Part shown: piece by piece, positions 1-8,662 of the stretch | Layout: each line of letters begins with the position of its first letter | Position numbering within the stretch: the first letter of the stretch is position 1 | Assembly: GCA_002377695.1 (NCBI GenBank) | Contig: DFQH01000006.1 | Span: forward strand, 163,342 to 227,341 | Reading direction: 5' to 3' | From: Citromicrobium sp. UBA3494 | GTDB taxonomy: Bacteria; Pseudomonadota; Alphaproteobacteria; Sphingomonadales; Sphingomonadaceae | DNA: 64,000 bases | Program-made: the position numbers and the translations under genes | The notes under the pieces: model-generated | Seen by the model: only the letters and a program-made list of their open reading frames with translations | The model's database searches: none | Told to the model about the DNA's origin: nothing

Positions 1-609
1 GGCCGCGCCGGCATCGCGCATCGCCGCAGCCATGTCCGCCATACCGCCAGAAGACGCGGCCATCTCCCCGGCGGCGGTGGCATACATCCTGCCCCAGACG
101 ACGATATCCTTCACCGCAGCCAGCAGGTAGACCACGATCCCCACCCAAAGCTGCGTCTTCGGTCGCCGTTTGACGAACAGCAGGGCGATGAGGCCGCAGG
201 TCGCGTAGGTCGCCAGGATATCGGTTTTCGAGACAAACAGGTAATGGGCGTAGCCGAAGGCGAACAGCCAGAAGAGGCGCCGCACCTGCAGCCAGCGCCC
301 GCTGCCCCGCGCCCAGGCCCGGTCGAGGAAAAGGATCATGCCTGCGCCAAACAGCAGCGTGAACAGGCCGCGCATCTTGCCGTCGATCAGGGTGAATTGC
401 GCGACCCATAGCCAGTCCGACACGGGCCCGTGTTCGGTCAGGAAGCCGCCCGGCCAGATGTAGGCGGCCGAGGGCTGGCCGAATGCGACGATATTCGCGG
501 CAAGGATGCCCATCACGGCGATACCGCGTGTGAAATCGAGGCTCCCCAGCCGTTGCTGCCCCGTTGCCGGGGCAGGCTCGACGCGCGATTCGATCCGGTC
601 CTCGATCAT
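1..609 (-). CDS. DUF418 family membrane protein (partial)
   Basis: This reading frame runs off the left edge of the window, so only the first 203 codons are present. Near residue 24 it has the stretch LDFTRGIAVMGILAANI, followed by GKMRGLFTLLFGAGM and several hydrophobic helices, the pattern of the YeiB/DUF418 family. Its role is not settled; such proteins are polytopic inner-membrane proteins sometimes proposed as transporters. The ATG at 609 follows an AAGGAAGGA ribosome site; a GTG one codon upstream is the alternative. The next gene on the same strand ends 71 bases upstream, so co-transcription with the PadR pair is possible. Confidence 0.8.
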   Translation of the reverse strand, partial: MIEDRIESRVEPAPATGQQRLGSLDFTRGIAVMGILAANIVAFGQPSAAYIWPGGFLTEHGPVSDWLWVAQFTLIDGKMRGLFTLLFGAGMILFLDRAWARGSGRWLQVRRLFWLFAFGYAHYLFVSKTDILATYATCGLIALLFVKRRPKTQLWVGIVVYLLAAVKDIVVWGRMYATAAGEMAASSGGMADMAAAMRDAGAA

Positions 610-680
610 CACCCAGTCCTTCCTTGTTATTGCTCGAAGTCGCGCCCCGCGTGTCGGCGGCGAAATGGGGTTGAACCGGC

Positions 681-1313
681 CTATGCCTCTGCGGCGTCAC
701 CTTCCTGGTGCCAGCGCTGCAGCATGGGGATCGAGAGGAACTCCACGCCGACGGCCAGAAGGGGCAACACAACGCAGGTGAGATCCGAGAATGCGACGGC
801 GGAAAAAAGCGTAAGCGTAATGGTTGCCGCCGCGCCCGCCCGCTGCATCGCACCGGCCCTGGCCCAGTCAGCGTCGACCACGAACCAGGCGAGCAGGATC
901 AGTCCTGCAATCCGCAGCAGCAACAAGGTCGCCAGACCGGTCATGGCGGCGGCGTTGCCTGCGTAGACCGTCGGCACCATGCCTGTAGGCATCCTTGCGA
1001 AACTTGCGATTTCCCCGGCGTAGGGCGGCTCGACCCAGGGGTAGCCACACCACAGGCCAGCCAGCAGCAGTGCCGCCACGGGCAGGATCAGCCCGAGCGC
1101 GCAGATGTAGCGCGCCAGTGCAAGGCGGCCCTCGGCGTGCCTCGGCAATTCCTGCCACGCTGTCGTGAGGCACCCGAACGCGAAGGAAAGTCCGTCGCCC
1201 GCCTCCTGCGCCACGACGAACTCGGCGTGCATTGCCGCGGCCCATTCGCACCGGTCGGAGCCCATCCCCGCCAGAGCGAGCTTCATGACGGGGCGCGCGA
1301 TCCACACGCTCAT
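681..1313 (-). CDS. membrane protein paired with a PadR regulator
   Basis: A 210-residue protein of no recognised function. A cytoplasmic N-terminal part of about 65 residues (containing AEFVVAQEAGDGLSFAFGC) is followed by about four hydrophobic segments, the first near GLILPVAALLLAGLW. The ATG at 1313 overlaps the stop of the padR gene as ATGA, so translation is coupled, and the longer open frame upstream lies inside padR. Genes next to PadR-type repressors are often their targets, so I infer a PadR-controlled envelope protein. The substrate or partner is unknown. Confidence 0.75.
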   Translation of the reverse strand: MSVWIARPVMKLALAGMGSDRCEWAAAMHAEFVVAQEAGDGLSFAFGCLTTAWQELPRHAEGRLALARYICALGLILPVAALLLAGLWCGYPWVEPPYAGEIASFARMPTGMVPTVYAGNAAAMTGLATLLLLRIAGLILLAWFVVDADWARAGAMQRAGAAATITLTLFSAVAFSDLTCVVLPLLAVGVEFLSIPMLQRWHQEGDAAEA

Positions 1314-1612
1314 GCCTTTGCGTCCGAAAGGCCGAACGAGCCCGGATCGCTCCTGACCTCGCGTGCCAGGGCTAACCCCTCTGCCGTCAGACGATAGGCA
1401 TGGCGCGGAGGCCGCCCGGGTGCACTGGGCTCGCACCATTCCGAGGACACAAGGCCGCGCTCGCTCATCCGCATCAGAAGCGGGTAGAGCGAGCCCGATT
1501 TCAGCCCGGTCTGCTTCATGAGTTCATACCCGTGGATGCGTTGAGGAGCCCGATCGTACAGCGCGGCCAGCACGGCGAGCATCTGTGGCGAGGGGCGTCG
1601 AGATCGAACCAT
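1310..1612 (-). CDS. PadR family transcriptional regulator
   Basis: A 100-residue winged-helix DNA-binding protein. The family signature is visible: IHGYELMKQTGLKSGSLYPLL (recognition helix region, about residues 23-43), then GRPPRHAYRLTAEG in the wing. It has only the N-terminal PadR domain with a short tail, as in the small PadR class. Its stop overlaps the start of the downstream membrane-protein gene. No Shine-Dalgarno sequence precedes the ATG at 1612. An AT-rich block lies just upstream, so the message may be leaderless. Autoregulation is typical of the family but is not shown here. Confidence 0.88.
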   Translation of the reverse strand: MVRSRRPSPQMLAVLAALYDRAPQRIHGYELMKQTGLKSGSLYPLLMRMSERGLVSSEWCEPSAPGRPPRHAYRLTAEGLALAREVRSDPGSFGLSDAKA

Positions 1613-1957
1613 GGGGCTAATCTTATATATGTAGAGTTAGCGGCGCAATCCTGTTTCTGGAGGTGCATCGCACATGGTTGCATCGCGCAGCCGAGCGAGC
1701 GTTACTGGTCGAACGATTGGGGGAGTGGCTGCCTGCCTTCTGCGTCCTTCCCACCTGCATGGCTGTCGACGCCCCGCCCGTTTCCAAGCCTCCAGCCGCG
1801 CCCTCACCTGGAAGCGCGCGCCTTCACTGATGTGCCTAACGCAATTCCAATGAACCTCATCGCAATTGCGCTTTGCGCACCGAACCGGCATCGCACGCCC
1901 ACACAACGGGCCCGGCTCCCGAACCGCTGCTCGTGAAAACACGCCCGGAGGCGAGAG
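1613..1957. other. 345-base divergent intergenic region without a gene
   Basis: This gap separates padR (leftward) from the DUF983 gene (rightward). No credible reading frame fills it. Besides the AT-rich block next to padR, it holds the perfect palindrome CGCAATTGCG at 1861-1870, with a second CGCAATT about 20 bases earlier. These could be operator half-sites for the rightward gene. I see nothing else. Confidence 0.5.
1620..1640 (-). promoter_or_regulatory. AT-rich promoter/operator candidate for padR
   Basis: On the minus strand this reads CTCTACATATATAAGATTAG and ends about eight bases before the padR ATG. It is strikingly AT-rich for this chromosome. ACATATAT resembles the ATGT/ACAT half-sites bound by PadR proteins, and TATAAG could serve as a -10 element. 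No second half-site or -35 element is clear. Confidence 0.3.
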
Positions 1958-2392
1958 ATGAAAATCGAGATCAACGAACACGCCGCATGGATCTTCAAGT
2001 CCGGCTGGAAAGGGCTTTGCCCCCGCTGCGGCAAGGGCGACATGTTCAAATCCTGGCTCAAGGTGAGCGACCGGTGCGAGGTGTGCGGGCTGGATTACCG
2101 CTTCGCCTCGCCCGACGATGGGCCGGCGTTCTTTTCGCTGTGCTTCGTCGCCTTCCCGCTGCTGTTCCTGATGGTCTGGGTGCAGGTGGCGCTGGAACCG
2201 CCGCTCTGGCTGCTGCTGGTTCTGGCGGTGCCGCTCATGACGATCGGCTGCCTGCTGCCGTTGCGCCCGATCAAGGGCTGGCTGGTCGCTTCGCAATATG
2301 TGAACCGCTCGGTCGAGGCGGGCACCGAGAAGTTGTGGGCCGAAATGCACGCACGCGAGGACGAGAAGAAGCGCGAAACGAAGGACCGGTGA
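1958..2392 (+). CDS. DUF983 family protein
   Basis: A 144-residue protein with an N-terminal zinc-ribbon-like motif, GLCPRCGKGDMF then CEVCGLDY (CPxCG ... CxxCG), followed by two membrane helices (FFSLCFVAFPLLFLMVW and LWLLLVLAVPLMTIGC) and a charged C-terminal tail. This is the DUF983 architecture common in alphaproteobacteria; the function is unknown. A GGAGG ribosome site lies 8 bases before the ATG. The next gene begins 67 bases downstream on the same strand. Confidence 0.88.
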   Translation: MKIEINEHAAWIFKSGWKGLCPRCGKGDMFKSWLKVSDRCEVCGLDYRFASPDDGPAFFSLCFVAFPLLFLMVWVQVALEPPLWLLLVLAVPLMTIGCLLPLRPIKGWLVASQYVNRSVEAGTEKLWAEMHAREDEKKRETKDR

Positions 2393-2459
2393 TCGCGCCA
2401 CGAGTGCCCTGCCAGTCAGGGTTGGCGGCTTGCCGCCGGCAGGCCTACAGCACGTCGCC

Positions 2460-3311
2460 ATGAGCCTGACCGTCTTTCTTGTCGTCATCCTAGCCGCCGC
2501 GCTGCATGCAGGCTGGAACGCGATGGTGAAAGGCGGGGCGGACAAATATCTCTCCACCGCGTCGGTCGTCATCGGCCAGGCCCTTCTCGCAGTACCCACG
2601 CTTCCCTTCGTTCCGGCGCCTGCCCCTTCCAGCTACGCTCTGATTCTGGCGGGGATCGGCCTGCACTTGGGTTACCAGTTCCTCCTCATGGCGTCCTATC
2701 GCGCGGGCGACCTGACGCAGGTCTACCCCTTGGCTCGCGGCAGCGCGCCGCTGATCGTGGCGCTGGTTTCGGTCATATTTCTCGGATTGGCGCTCCAGCT
2801 TGTCGAGCTGGCCGCGATCTCGGTGATCGGGCTGGGAATCATGTCGATCGCACTGGTCGGTAACCGCGACGGTCTGCACAATCGCAAGGCCGCGGCACTC
2901 GCGCTGGTAACGGGCTGTTTCATCGCGGCCTATTCGCTGGTCGACGGCCTAGGGGCGCGGGAAGCGGGTACGGCGCTGGGCTATTACGGCTGGCTGACGA
3001 TCGGCAACGCCGTGGCCTTTTGCGCCATCACCGCGGTCACGCGCCCCGGTGTGCTCAAGCGCGTTCCAACCCACGGCCTGCGGCTGGCCGTCCTTGGCGG
3101 CGGCGCGTCCTATACGGCCTATGCGCTGGTCGTATGGTCATTCACGCAGGCGCCGATCGCGCTGGTGACCGCGCTGCGCGAAACCTCGATCGTGTTCGCG
3201 CTGCTGATCGGCGTGTTCGTGCTGAAAGAGAAGCTCAGCCTGGCAAAAGTGGTGTCGACCATGATGGTGCTGACAGGTGTCCTCATGACGCGGCTGGGAA
3301 GGAGCGGCTGA
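2460..3311 (+). CDS. EamA/DMT family transporter
   Basis: A 283-residue integral membrane protein with about ten hydrophobic helices in two homologous halves, as in the drug/metabolite transporter superfamily. The first half carries HLGYQFLLMASYRAGDLTQVYPLARG, and the second ends with SIVFALLIGVFVLKEKLSLAKVVSTMMVLTGVLM, both typical of EamA proteins. It probably exports an amino acid or small metabolite; the substrate cannot be told. I chose the ATG at 2460 over a TTG ten codons earlier because it opens directly into the first helix. Translation signals are weak. Confidence 0.85.
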   Translation: MSLTVFLVVILAAALHAGWNAMVKGGADKYLSTASVVIGQALLAVPTLPFVPAPAPSSYALILAGIGLHLGYQFLLMASYRAGDLTQVYPLARGSAPLIVALVSVIFLGLALQLVELAAISVIGLGIMSIALVGNRDGLHNRKAAALALVTGCFIAAYSLVDGLGAREAGTALGYYGWLTIGNAVAFCAITAVTRPGVLKRVPTHGLRLAVLGGGASYTAYALVVWSFTQAPIALVTALRETSIVFALLIGVFVLKEKLSLAKVVSTMMVLTGVLMTRLGRSG

Positions 3312-3330
3312 AGCCCGGTACGGGGCGCAC

Positions 3331-3372
3331 GAAAAGGCCGCCACGCTCGGTTGGGAGCGGGCGGCCCTTTCG
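3331..3372. terminator. bidirectional terminator between EamA and pstS
   Basis: GGCCGCC pairs with GGCGGCC around an inner CGCTC/GAGCG stem, with AAA before and TTT after. The hairpin lies 19 bases past the EamA stop and 21 bases past the stop of the converging pstS gene, so it can serve both. Confidence 0.6.
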
Positions 3373-3393
3373 TCAGCCTCGAATGGCGGGGGG

Positions 3394-4494
3394 CTACTTG
3401 GCAGCTTCGCCGGCGGCCGCTCCCGCTTCGGCGCGCTCGGCCTCGAGTTCGGAATCGCTCTCCAGATCGGCGGCGGTCAGCGCGGGGTGCTGCGTGATCC
3501 GCTGGGTCATGGTTTCCATCGTGCCAGCGGGCAGCGCCACGAGACCGATCTTGGCCAGCGGGCCGCCGCGTTCCCACATCGCCATCCACTGTTCCAGGAA
3601 CTTCTGCAGCCCGGGGATCGCCTGCAGGTGCGCCTGCTTCACGTAGAGGTACAGCGGACGCGCGCCGGGATACTGGAAGCTGGCAATATTGTCGTAGGTC
3701 GGCTCGACGCCGTTCATCGGCAGGCCCTGCACGCGGCCCTCGTTCTCTTCCAGATAGGAATAGCCGAAGACGCCCACGGCGTTGCGGTTGCCCTGAATCT
3801 TCTGGACGATCAGGTTGTCCTGCTCGCCCTGATCGACATAGGCGCCGTCGGAGCGGACTTCGGTGCAGGTGCGCTCGAACGCGTCCTCGTCGCTTTCCTT
3901 CAGCGCCGCCATCTCGGGATTGGCTTCGCACCCGGGAGTGAGCACCAGTTCCTTCAGCGCATCGCGCGTGCCGCTGGTCGAGGGCGGGCCGTAGACCAGG
4001 ATCGGCGCGTCGGGCAGCGAGGGGTCGATATCGGCCCAGGTCTCGTTCGTCTGCTCTTCGCCGTAGGGGTTGGCGGCCAGCGCGCGGTAGACGATCTCCG
4101 GCGTCAGCTCCATCATGATGCCGCCCTGCGTGCTGGCAAAGGCAATCCCGTCCAGGCCGACCTGGATTTCGGTAATCTCGGTCACACCGTTGGAGCGGCA
4201 GGTTTCGAACTCGCTCACCTTCATCCGGCGCGAGGCGTTGACGATGTCGGGCGTATCCGCGCCCACGCCCTGGCAGAACAGCGCGATGCCGCCGCCCGAA
4301 CCGGTCGATTCGATCAGCGGAGAGCGCATGTCAGGGTTGGTGCGCGAGAAGCTCTCGGCCACCTGCTTGGCGAAGGGATAGACGGTCGAGGAACCGACCG
4401 CGCGAATCGATTCGCGCGAGCCGCCGCCGTTGTCGCAGCCGGTCAGCATCAGGCCGGCAGTCGCCGCCAGAGCAAGAACGTGAGTGAATTTCAT
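3394..4494 (-). CDS. pstS: PstS-like phosphate-binding lipoprotein
   Basis: A 366-residue periplasmic substrate-binding protein of the PstS family. The signal sequence ends in the lipobox LMLTGC, so the mature protein should be lipid-anchored. AVGSSTVYPFAKQVAE, ESTGSGGGIALFCQG and PPSTSGTRDALKE are the phosphate-binding loops of the family. The C-terminus adds an Ala/Glu-rich tail. The ATG at 4494 follows GGAGGCGACCA; the longer upstream frame is not used because it would bury the signal peptide. No pstCAB or phoU genes are adjacent, so this is an orphan binding protein here. A candidate Pho box lies upstream. Confidence 0.9.
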   Translation of the reverse strand: MKFTHVLALAATAGLMLTGCDNGGGSRESIRAVGSSTVYPFAKQVAESFSRTNPDMRSPLIESTGSGGGIALFCQGVGADTPDIVNASRRMKVSEFETCRSNGVTEITEIQVGLDGIAFASTQGGIMMELTPEIVYRALAANPYGEEQTNETWADIDPSLPDAPILVYGPPSTSGTRDALKELVLTPGCEANPEMAALKESDEDAFERTCTEVRSDGAYVDQGEQDNLIVQKIQGNRNAVGVFGYSYLEENEGRVQGLPMNGVEPTYDNIASFQYPGARPLYLYVKQAHLQAIPGLQKFLEQWMAMWERGGPLAKIGLVALPAGTMETMTQRITQHPALTAADLESDSELEAERAEAGAAAGEAAK

Positions 4495-4553
4495 TGGTCG
4501 CCTCCATCGGGGCAAGGCATGGTGGTGGTCAAGCAGAGCGCCTAACCACTCTC

Positions 4554-4574
4554 CTGTGACAACTGCATTACCGC
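4554..4574 (-). promoter_or_regulatory. candidate Pho box upstream of pstS
   Basis: The minus strand reads CGGTAATGCAGTTGTCACAG. GTAAT and GTCAC lie 11 bases apart, the spacing of PhoB half-sites (consensus CTGTCAT-n4-CTGTCAC). The core GCAGTTGTCAC ends 62 bases before the pstS start. The same core recurs upstream of the phoA-like gene at 28168-28188. Confidence 0.5.
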
Positions 4575-4666
4575 ACGGCGAATGCAGGTAAACCCCACCC
4601 GGCCTTGCTGTCTGTCGCCCTGCCACCTAACGGTCCCGCCGTAACGTAAAGAAGGTCCCCCAACCC

Positions 4667-5782
4667 ATGCGCATCGGCTGCCCCAAGGAAATCAAGAACC
4701 ACGAATATCGCGTCGGCCTGACGCCCGAAAGCGCGCGCGAACTGGCGCGTGGCGGGCACGAGGTATGGATCGAAAGCGGAGCCGGGCTCGGCATTGATGC
4801 GACGGACGAGGAATACGAAGCCGCGGGCGCCCGGATCGTCGACGGGCCTGACCCGATCTTCGCCGAATGCGAGATGGTGGTGAAGGTGAAGGAACCGCAG
4901 GCGGACGAGCGCACAAAGCTGCGCGAGGGCCAGATCCTTTATACGTACCTGCATCTTGCGCCCGACCGGGAACAGACCGTGGACCTGGTCAATGCCGGCG
5001 TCACCGCCATCGCCTATGAAACGGTGACCGGGCCGCACGGCCAGCTCCCGCTGCTCAAGCCGATGAGCCAGGTGGCCGGGCGGATGAGCGTGCAGGCTGG
5101 GGCCACCGCGCTGGAAAAGGCGCATGGCGGGCGCGGGGTGTTGCTGGGCGGCGTGCCGGGCGTGATGCCGGGCAAGGTGGTCGTGATCGGCGGCGGCGTG
5201 GTCGGCTTCAATGCCGCGCAGATGGCCGCCGGGCTGGGCGCGGATGTGACGATCCTCGACCGCGACCCCGAAGTGCTCGAACGCGTCGGCACGCATTTCG
5301 AATCGCGCGCCAAGACGCGCTTTTCCAACGCCGCCAACCTGCACGATGCGGTGTGCCAGGCGGACCTGGTGATCGGCGCGGTGCTGATTCCCGGCGCCGC
5401 GGCCCCCAAGCTGGTCACGCGTGAAATGCTGTCCGACATGCAGACCGGCGCGGTGCTGGTGGATGTGGCCATCGACCAGGGCGGTTGCTTCGAAACCAGC
5501 AAGCCCACCACGCACGACGACCCGACCTACGTGGTCGACGATATCGTGCACTACTGCGTCGCCAACATGCCCGGCGCGGTGGCGCGTACCAGCACCTATG
5601 CGCTCAACAACGTGACCCTGCCCCATGCGCTCCAGATCGCCGACCACGGCTGGAAGGCCGCGATGCGCGCCAACCCGCACCTCGCCGAGGGGCTCAACGT
5701 GTGGGATGGCAAGGTGACCTACAAGGCCGTGGCCGAAGACCTGGGCTACGAGTACGTGCCGGTCGAGAAAGCGCTCGCCTGA
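4667..5782 (+). CDS. ald: alanine dehydrogenase
   Basis: A 371-residue NAD-dependent L-alanine dehydrogenase (alanine + NAD to pyruvate + ammonia + NADH), full length. It opens with [20 protein letters not shown], including the pyruvate-binding Arg and the KEIK motif. It has the active-site region YTYLHLAPD, the nucleotide-binding loop [16 protein letters not shown], and [22 protein letters not shown] near the end. An AGAAGG site precedes the ATG. It is divergent from pstS across a 172-base gap and is a single-gene unit ending at the hairpin at 5791-5829. Confidence 0.96.
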   Translation: MRIGCPKEIKNHEYRVGLTPESARELARGGHEVWIESGAGLGIDATDEEYEAAGARIVDGPDPIFAECEMVVKVKEPQADERTKLREGQILYTYLHLAPDREQTVDLVNAGVTAIAYETVTGPHGQLPLLKPMSQVAGRMSVQAGATALEKAHGGRGVLLGGVPGVMPGKVVVIGGGVVGFNAAQMAAGLGADVTILDRDPEVLERVGTHFESRAKTRFSNAANLHDAVCQADLVIGAVLIPGAAAPKLVTREMLSDMQTGAVLVDVAIDQGGCFETSKPTTHDDPTYVVDDIVHYCVANMPGAVARTSTYALNNVTLPHALQIADHGWKAAMRANPHLAEGLNVWDGKVTYKAVAEDLGYEYVPVEKALA

Positions 5783-5790
5783 CGCGACCC

Positions 5791-5829
5791 AAGCGGGAGG
5801 GCAACCTCCAGGGCGTCGCCTTCCCGCTT
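5791..5829 (+). terminator. terminator after ald
   Basis: AAGCGGGA pairs with TTCCCGCTT across a loop that can itself fold. The stem starts 9 bases after the ald stop and is followed by CGTTAA, a weak U-run. It lies just ahead of the diguanylate cyclase ribosome site. Confidence 0.45.
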
Positions 5830-5858
5830 CGTTAACCCCATGACGCTAGAGGGAACGC

Positions 5859-7538
5859 ATGGGGTCGCTGCTGAGTCGGATCGGGATTCTGTTGTCTCTG
5901 GCATGCGCGTGCCTGGCGGCGCCCGCATCCGCCGCCCCGCTCGCTCCCGATTGCATCTTCTCGACCTCTCAAGACCTCTCCATCGAAAGCGTTCGCACCG
6001 ATCCGCGATGGGCCTGCGAACAAGTGAACGCCTTGGGGGCTCACCGCTTCAACTGGCTGCGGTTCGACGATCCTCGCATCGCCGATTTTCGCTATTTCGC
6101 GATGGAGGCACGCTGGTTCGACAGCGTTACCGTGTACCGGATCGCAAGCGGCGGCCGGATCGCAAGCAACAGGCTCGTTCCGGACGACGTAAACCTCCAC
6201 AACGTCAACGACATGATCTTGCCACTGCCGGATGTCGGCGATCCGCGAGCCCCCGTATTCGTCCGGGTCGACAATTATGCGAAATTCCGTGACGCGCCGA
6301 AGATGCGCCTTCTGGAGAGTGCCGACGCACCGGCAGGATTTGTGGACGACCTCGTTTTCGCAGCCTTGCTGATGGGTCTTGTCCTCGCACCCTGCATCCT
6401 CGCGGCAATGCTGGCCTTTGCGCTGCGGCAAACCTTCGTCGCGTGGTATGCGGTGGTGTGCGCCGGCATGGCGCTGACGATCGCGATGACCAGCGGCCTG
6501 GCCGCCAGCTGGTTTTCCGGTAACCTGGTCGTGTTCCTGGTGTTCGAGCGGTTGGGCTACGTCCTGATCATGTTCGCATCGTGCCAGTTCGCCCGCGACT
6601 TCATCGAACGCGATGCGCTGTCGCCCGCCATGCGCAAAGCGCTACGCTGGAGCGGCATTTTCATTCTCGTCGCGGGTGGACTGAACGCGGGCATAATACA
6701 GAGCCCGGCGCTGTTCGGCTTCGCCCAGCTCGTCGTCGTGACGGCTTTGATCGCCGCTTTCACGCAGGCCTTGCGGCGTGGAAGCCGCTGGGTTCGCTAC
6801 CAGCTGGTCGGCTGGTCTTTCGCGATGGTCCTGGTGACGGATATAGCGCTCAAAGGCGTCGGCCTCGGGGGATTCCTCGAGACCAATTTCCTGATCGTCT
6901 TCTACGCCATGGTCTGGGAGATCGTCGTCGTCGCGATCGGCGTGACCGACCGGGCGCTGATGCTGCGGTCGGATCGCGACCGGGCGCGCCAGCTGGCCGC
7001 CGAGATGGAAAACCTTGCCGAGCGCGATCCGCTCACCGGCCTGCTGAACCGGCGCGGCATTGCCAATCAGTACGACAGCCTGATGCGGCGCGGCTTCACC
7101 ACCTTCGCGCTGATCGACCTCGATCATTTCAAGTCGATCAACGACCGGTTCGGCCACCAAATCGGCGACCATGCGCTCATCGCCACCGCCAGCGCACTTG
7201 CGCCCGACGAGGACACTCTGGCCGTGCGGCTGGGCGGCGAGGAGTTCATGCTGGTGTTGCGCGGAGCCGATGCGACTCTGCGCGCAGAGCGCCGCCGCCG
7301 TGCAATCACTGCGCGGATCGCGGACACCGTCCCTCAGGTGGATCGGCCTGTCACCGCCAGCATGGGCGTGGTCGAGGCACCGGGCGAGGACGCCGCGGGG
7401 CTGCCCTTCGAAGTGCTCTATCTGCGGGCGGACACCTTGCTCTATCGGGCGAAGAACGAAGGACGTAACCGCTATTTCCGGGAATTGCTGGTCTTCGGCG
7501 AGCCGCCAGCAGACGACCACCAGGCCTTCGCTGCCTGA
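5859..7538 (+). CDS. membrane diguanylate cyclase (7TM-type sensor + GGDEF)
   Basis: A 559-residue protein predicted to make cyclic di-GMP from two GTP. A signal peptide ending near PASAA leads to a periplasmic domain of about 130 residues with beta-rich 7TMR-DISM extracellular character. Next come about seven or eight membrane helices (residues 165-360), a short coiled linker, and a GGDEF domain starting at RDPLTGLLNRRG. The catalytic motif is LGGEEF, so the cyclase site is intact. The residues before it do not form RxxD, so the inhibitory I-site appears absent. Start ATG follows AGGGAACGC. The sensed signal is unknown. Confidence 0.9.
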   Translation: MGSLLSRIGILLSLACACLAAPASAAPLAPDCIFSTSQDLSIESVRTDPRWACEQVNALGAHRFNWLRFDDPRIADFRYFAMEARWFDSVTVYRIASGGRIASNRLVPDDVNLHNVNDMILPLPDVGDPRAPVFVRVDNYAKFRDAPKMRLLESADAPAGFVDDLVFAALLMGLVLAPCILAAMLAFALRQTFVAWYAVVCAGMALTIAMTSGLAASWFSGNLVVFLVFERLGYVLIMFASCQFARDFIERDALSPAMRKALRWSGIFILVAGGLNAGIIQSPALFGFAQLVVVTALIAAFTQALRRGSRWVRYQLVGWSFAMVLVTDIALKGVGLGGFLETNFLIVFYAMVWEIVVVAIGVTDRALMLRSDRDRARQLAAEMENLAERDPLTGLLNRRGIANQYDSLMRRGFTTFALIDLDHFKSINDRFGHQIGDHALIATASALAPDEDTLAVRLGGEEFMLVLRGADATLRAERRRRAITARIADTVPQVDRPVTASMGVVEAPGEDAAGLPFEVLYLRADTLLYRAKNEGRNRYFRELLVFGEPPADDHQAFAA

Positions 7539-7669
7539 CCTTGCAGGCGGCGCGGTTGCCAGGGCGAGCCGTCCATGGTGGCATCGCCCCGCTTCACCGA
7601 TTACACTGCCCGGCATGCCACCTGCAACGTATCGGTTCGCCGGTATGGCGCCAGCCGGGAGAGACGAAG

Positions 7670-8653
7670 ATGAGCACGCAGCAACCGACCAATTCGGGCT
7701 TCGGCCGGACCACCGAACCGCAGGAGGTGCTGCAAGGCATCGATCTTTCCGGCAAGGTCGCCATCGTCACCGGCGGCTATTCGGGCATCGGGGTGGAGAC
7801 CGTGCGCGGTCTCGCCGGAGCGGGGGCGAAGGTGATCGTGCCCGCGCGCAACCATGCGAAGGCAGTGGGCAACCTTTCCGACGTTGCCGGCGATGTCGCG
7901 ATCATGGAGATGGATCTCGCCGATCTCGCTTCGGTGCGCGCTTTTGCGGATGCCTTCGCGCAGAATCACGAACGCCTCGACCTGCTGATCTGCAATGCCG
8001 GGATCATGGCCTGCCCGCTGACCCGCGTGGGCCCGGGCTGGGAGCAGCAGTTCGGCGTCAACCACCTCGGCCACTTCGCGCTGGCGCAGGCGCTGATGCC
8101 GCTGCTGGAAAAGACCGCGAAGGAGCCGGGCAGCGATGTGCGGGTGGTCGCGTTATCCTCAACCGGCCACAAGCTGAGCGACATCCGCTGGGACGATCCG
8201 CACTGGAACGATGGCGAGTATGACAAGTGGCAAGCCTACGGGCAGGCGAAGACCGCCGACGCGCTGTTCGCCGTGGGCATGAATGCGCGGCTGGCCCGGC
8301 ATGGCGGGCGCGCATTCTCGGTCCATCCCGGCGGGATCATGACCCCGTTGCAGCGCCATCTCGATAAAGAGGAAATGGCCGCGCTGGGCTGGCTGGACGA
8401 AAACGGCGAGCTGTCCGAACAGGCGGCCAGGATGTTCAAGACGCCCACGCAAGGCGCCTCGACCACGCTGTGGGCCGCGACCAGCCCTGCGCTCAAGGAT
8501 CGCGGCGGCGAATATTGCGAGGACTGCGACGTGGCCGAGCTGGCCGATGCAGAGAACCCGAGCCGCTACGACAAGGTCCAGCCCTATGCGGTCGACGCGG
8601 ATAGCGCCGAACGCCTGTGGGCGATGAGCGAGGAGATGGCGGCGGGGGTTTGA
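7670..8653 (+). CDS. short-chain dehydrogenase/reductase
   Basis: A 327-residue NAD(P)-dependent oxidoreductase of the retinol-dehydrogenase-like SDR group. The cofactor loop TGGYSGIG, the NAG motif in LICNAGIM, the catalytic Ser in VVALSSTGHKL and the YGQAK (YxxxK) pair are all present. The substrate is unknown. I chose the ATG at 7670, behind GGGAGAGACGAAG, because the longer open frame has no family-like N-terminus. It stands in the same direction as the following DUF2267 gene, 9 bases away. Confidence 0.88.
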   Translation: MSTQQPTNSGFGRTTEPQEVLQGIDLSGKVAIVTGGYSGIGVETVRGLAGAGAKVIVPARNHAKAVGNLSDVAGDVAIMEMDLADLASVRAFADAFAQNHERLDLLICNAGIMACPLTRVGPGWEQQFGVNHLGHFALAQALMPLLEKTAKEPGSDVRVVALSSTGHKLSDIRWDDPHWNDGEYDKWQAYGQAKTADALFAVGMNARLARHGGRAFSVHPGGIMTPLQRHLDKEEMAALGWLDENGELSEQAARMFKTPTQGASTTLWAATSPALKDRGGEYCEDCDVAELADAENPSRYDKVQPYAVDADSAERLWAMSEEMAAGV

Positions 8654-8662
8654 GGATCACCA

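Noticed and set aside
1637..2599. A 320-residue minus-strand frame across the padR-DUF983 gap
   Set aside because: It overlaps the DUF983 gene antisense, which has a clear family match and ribosome site, and its product is low-complexity Arg/Gln-rich sequence.
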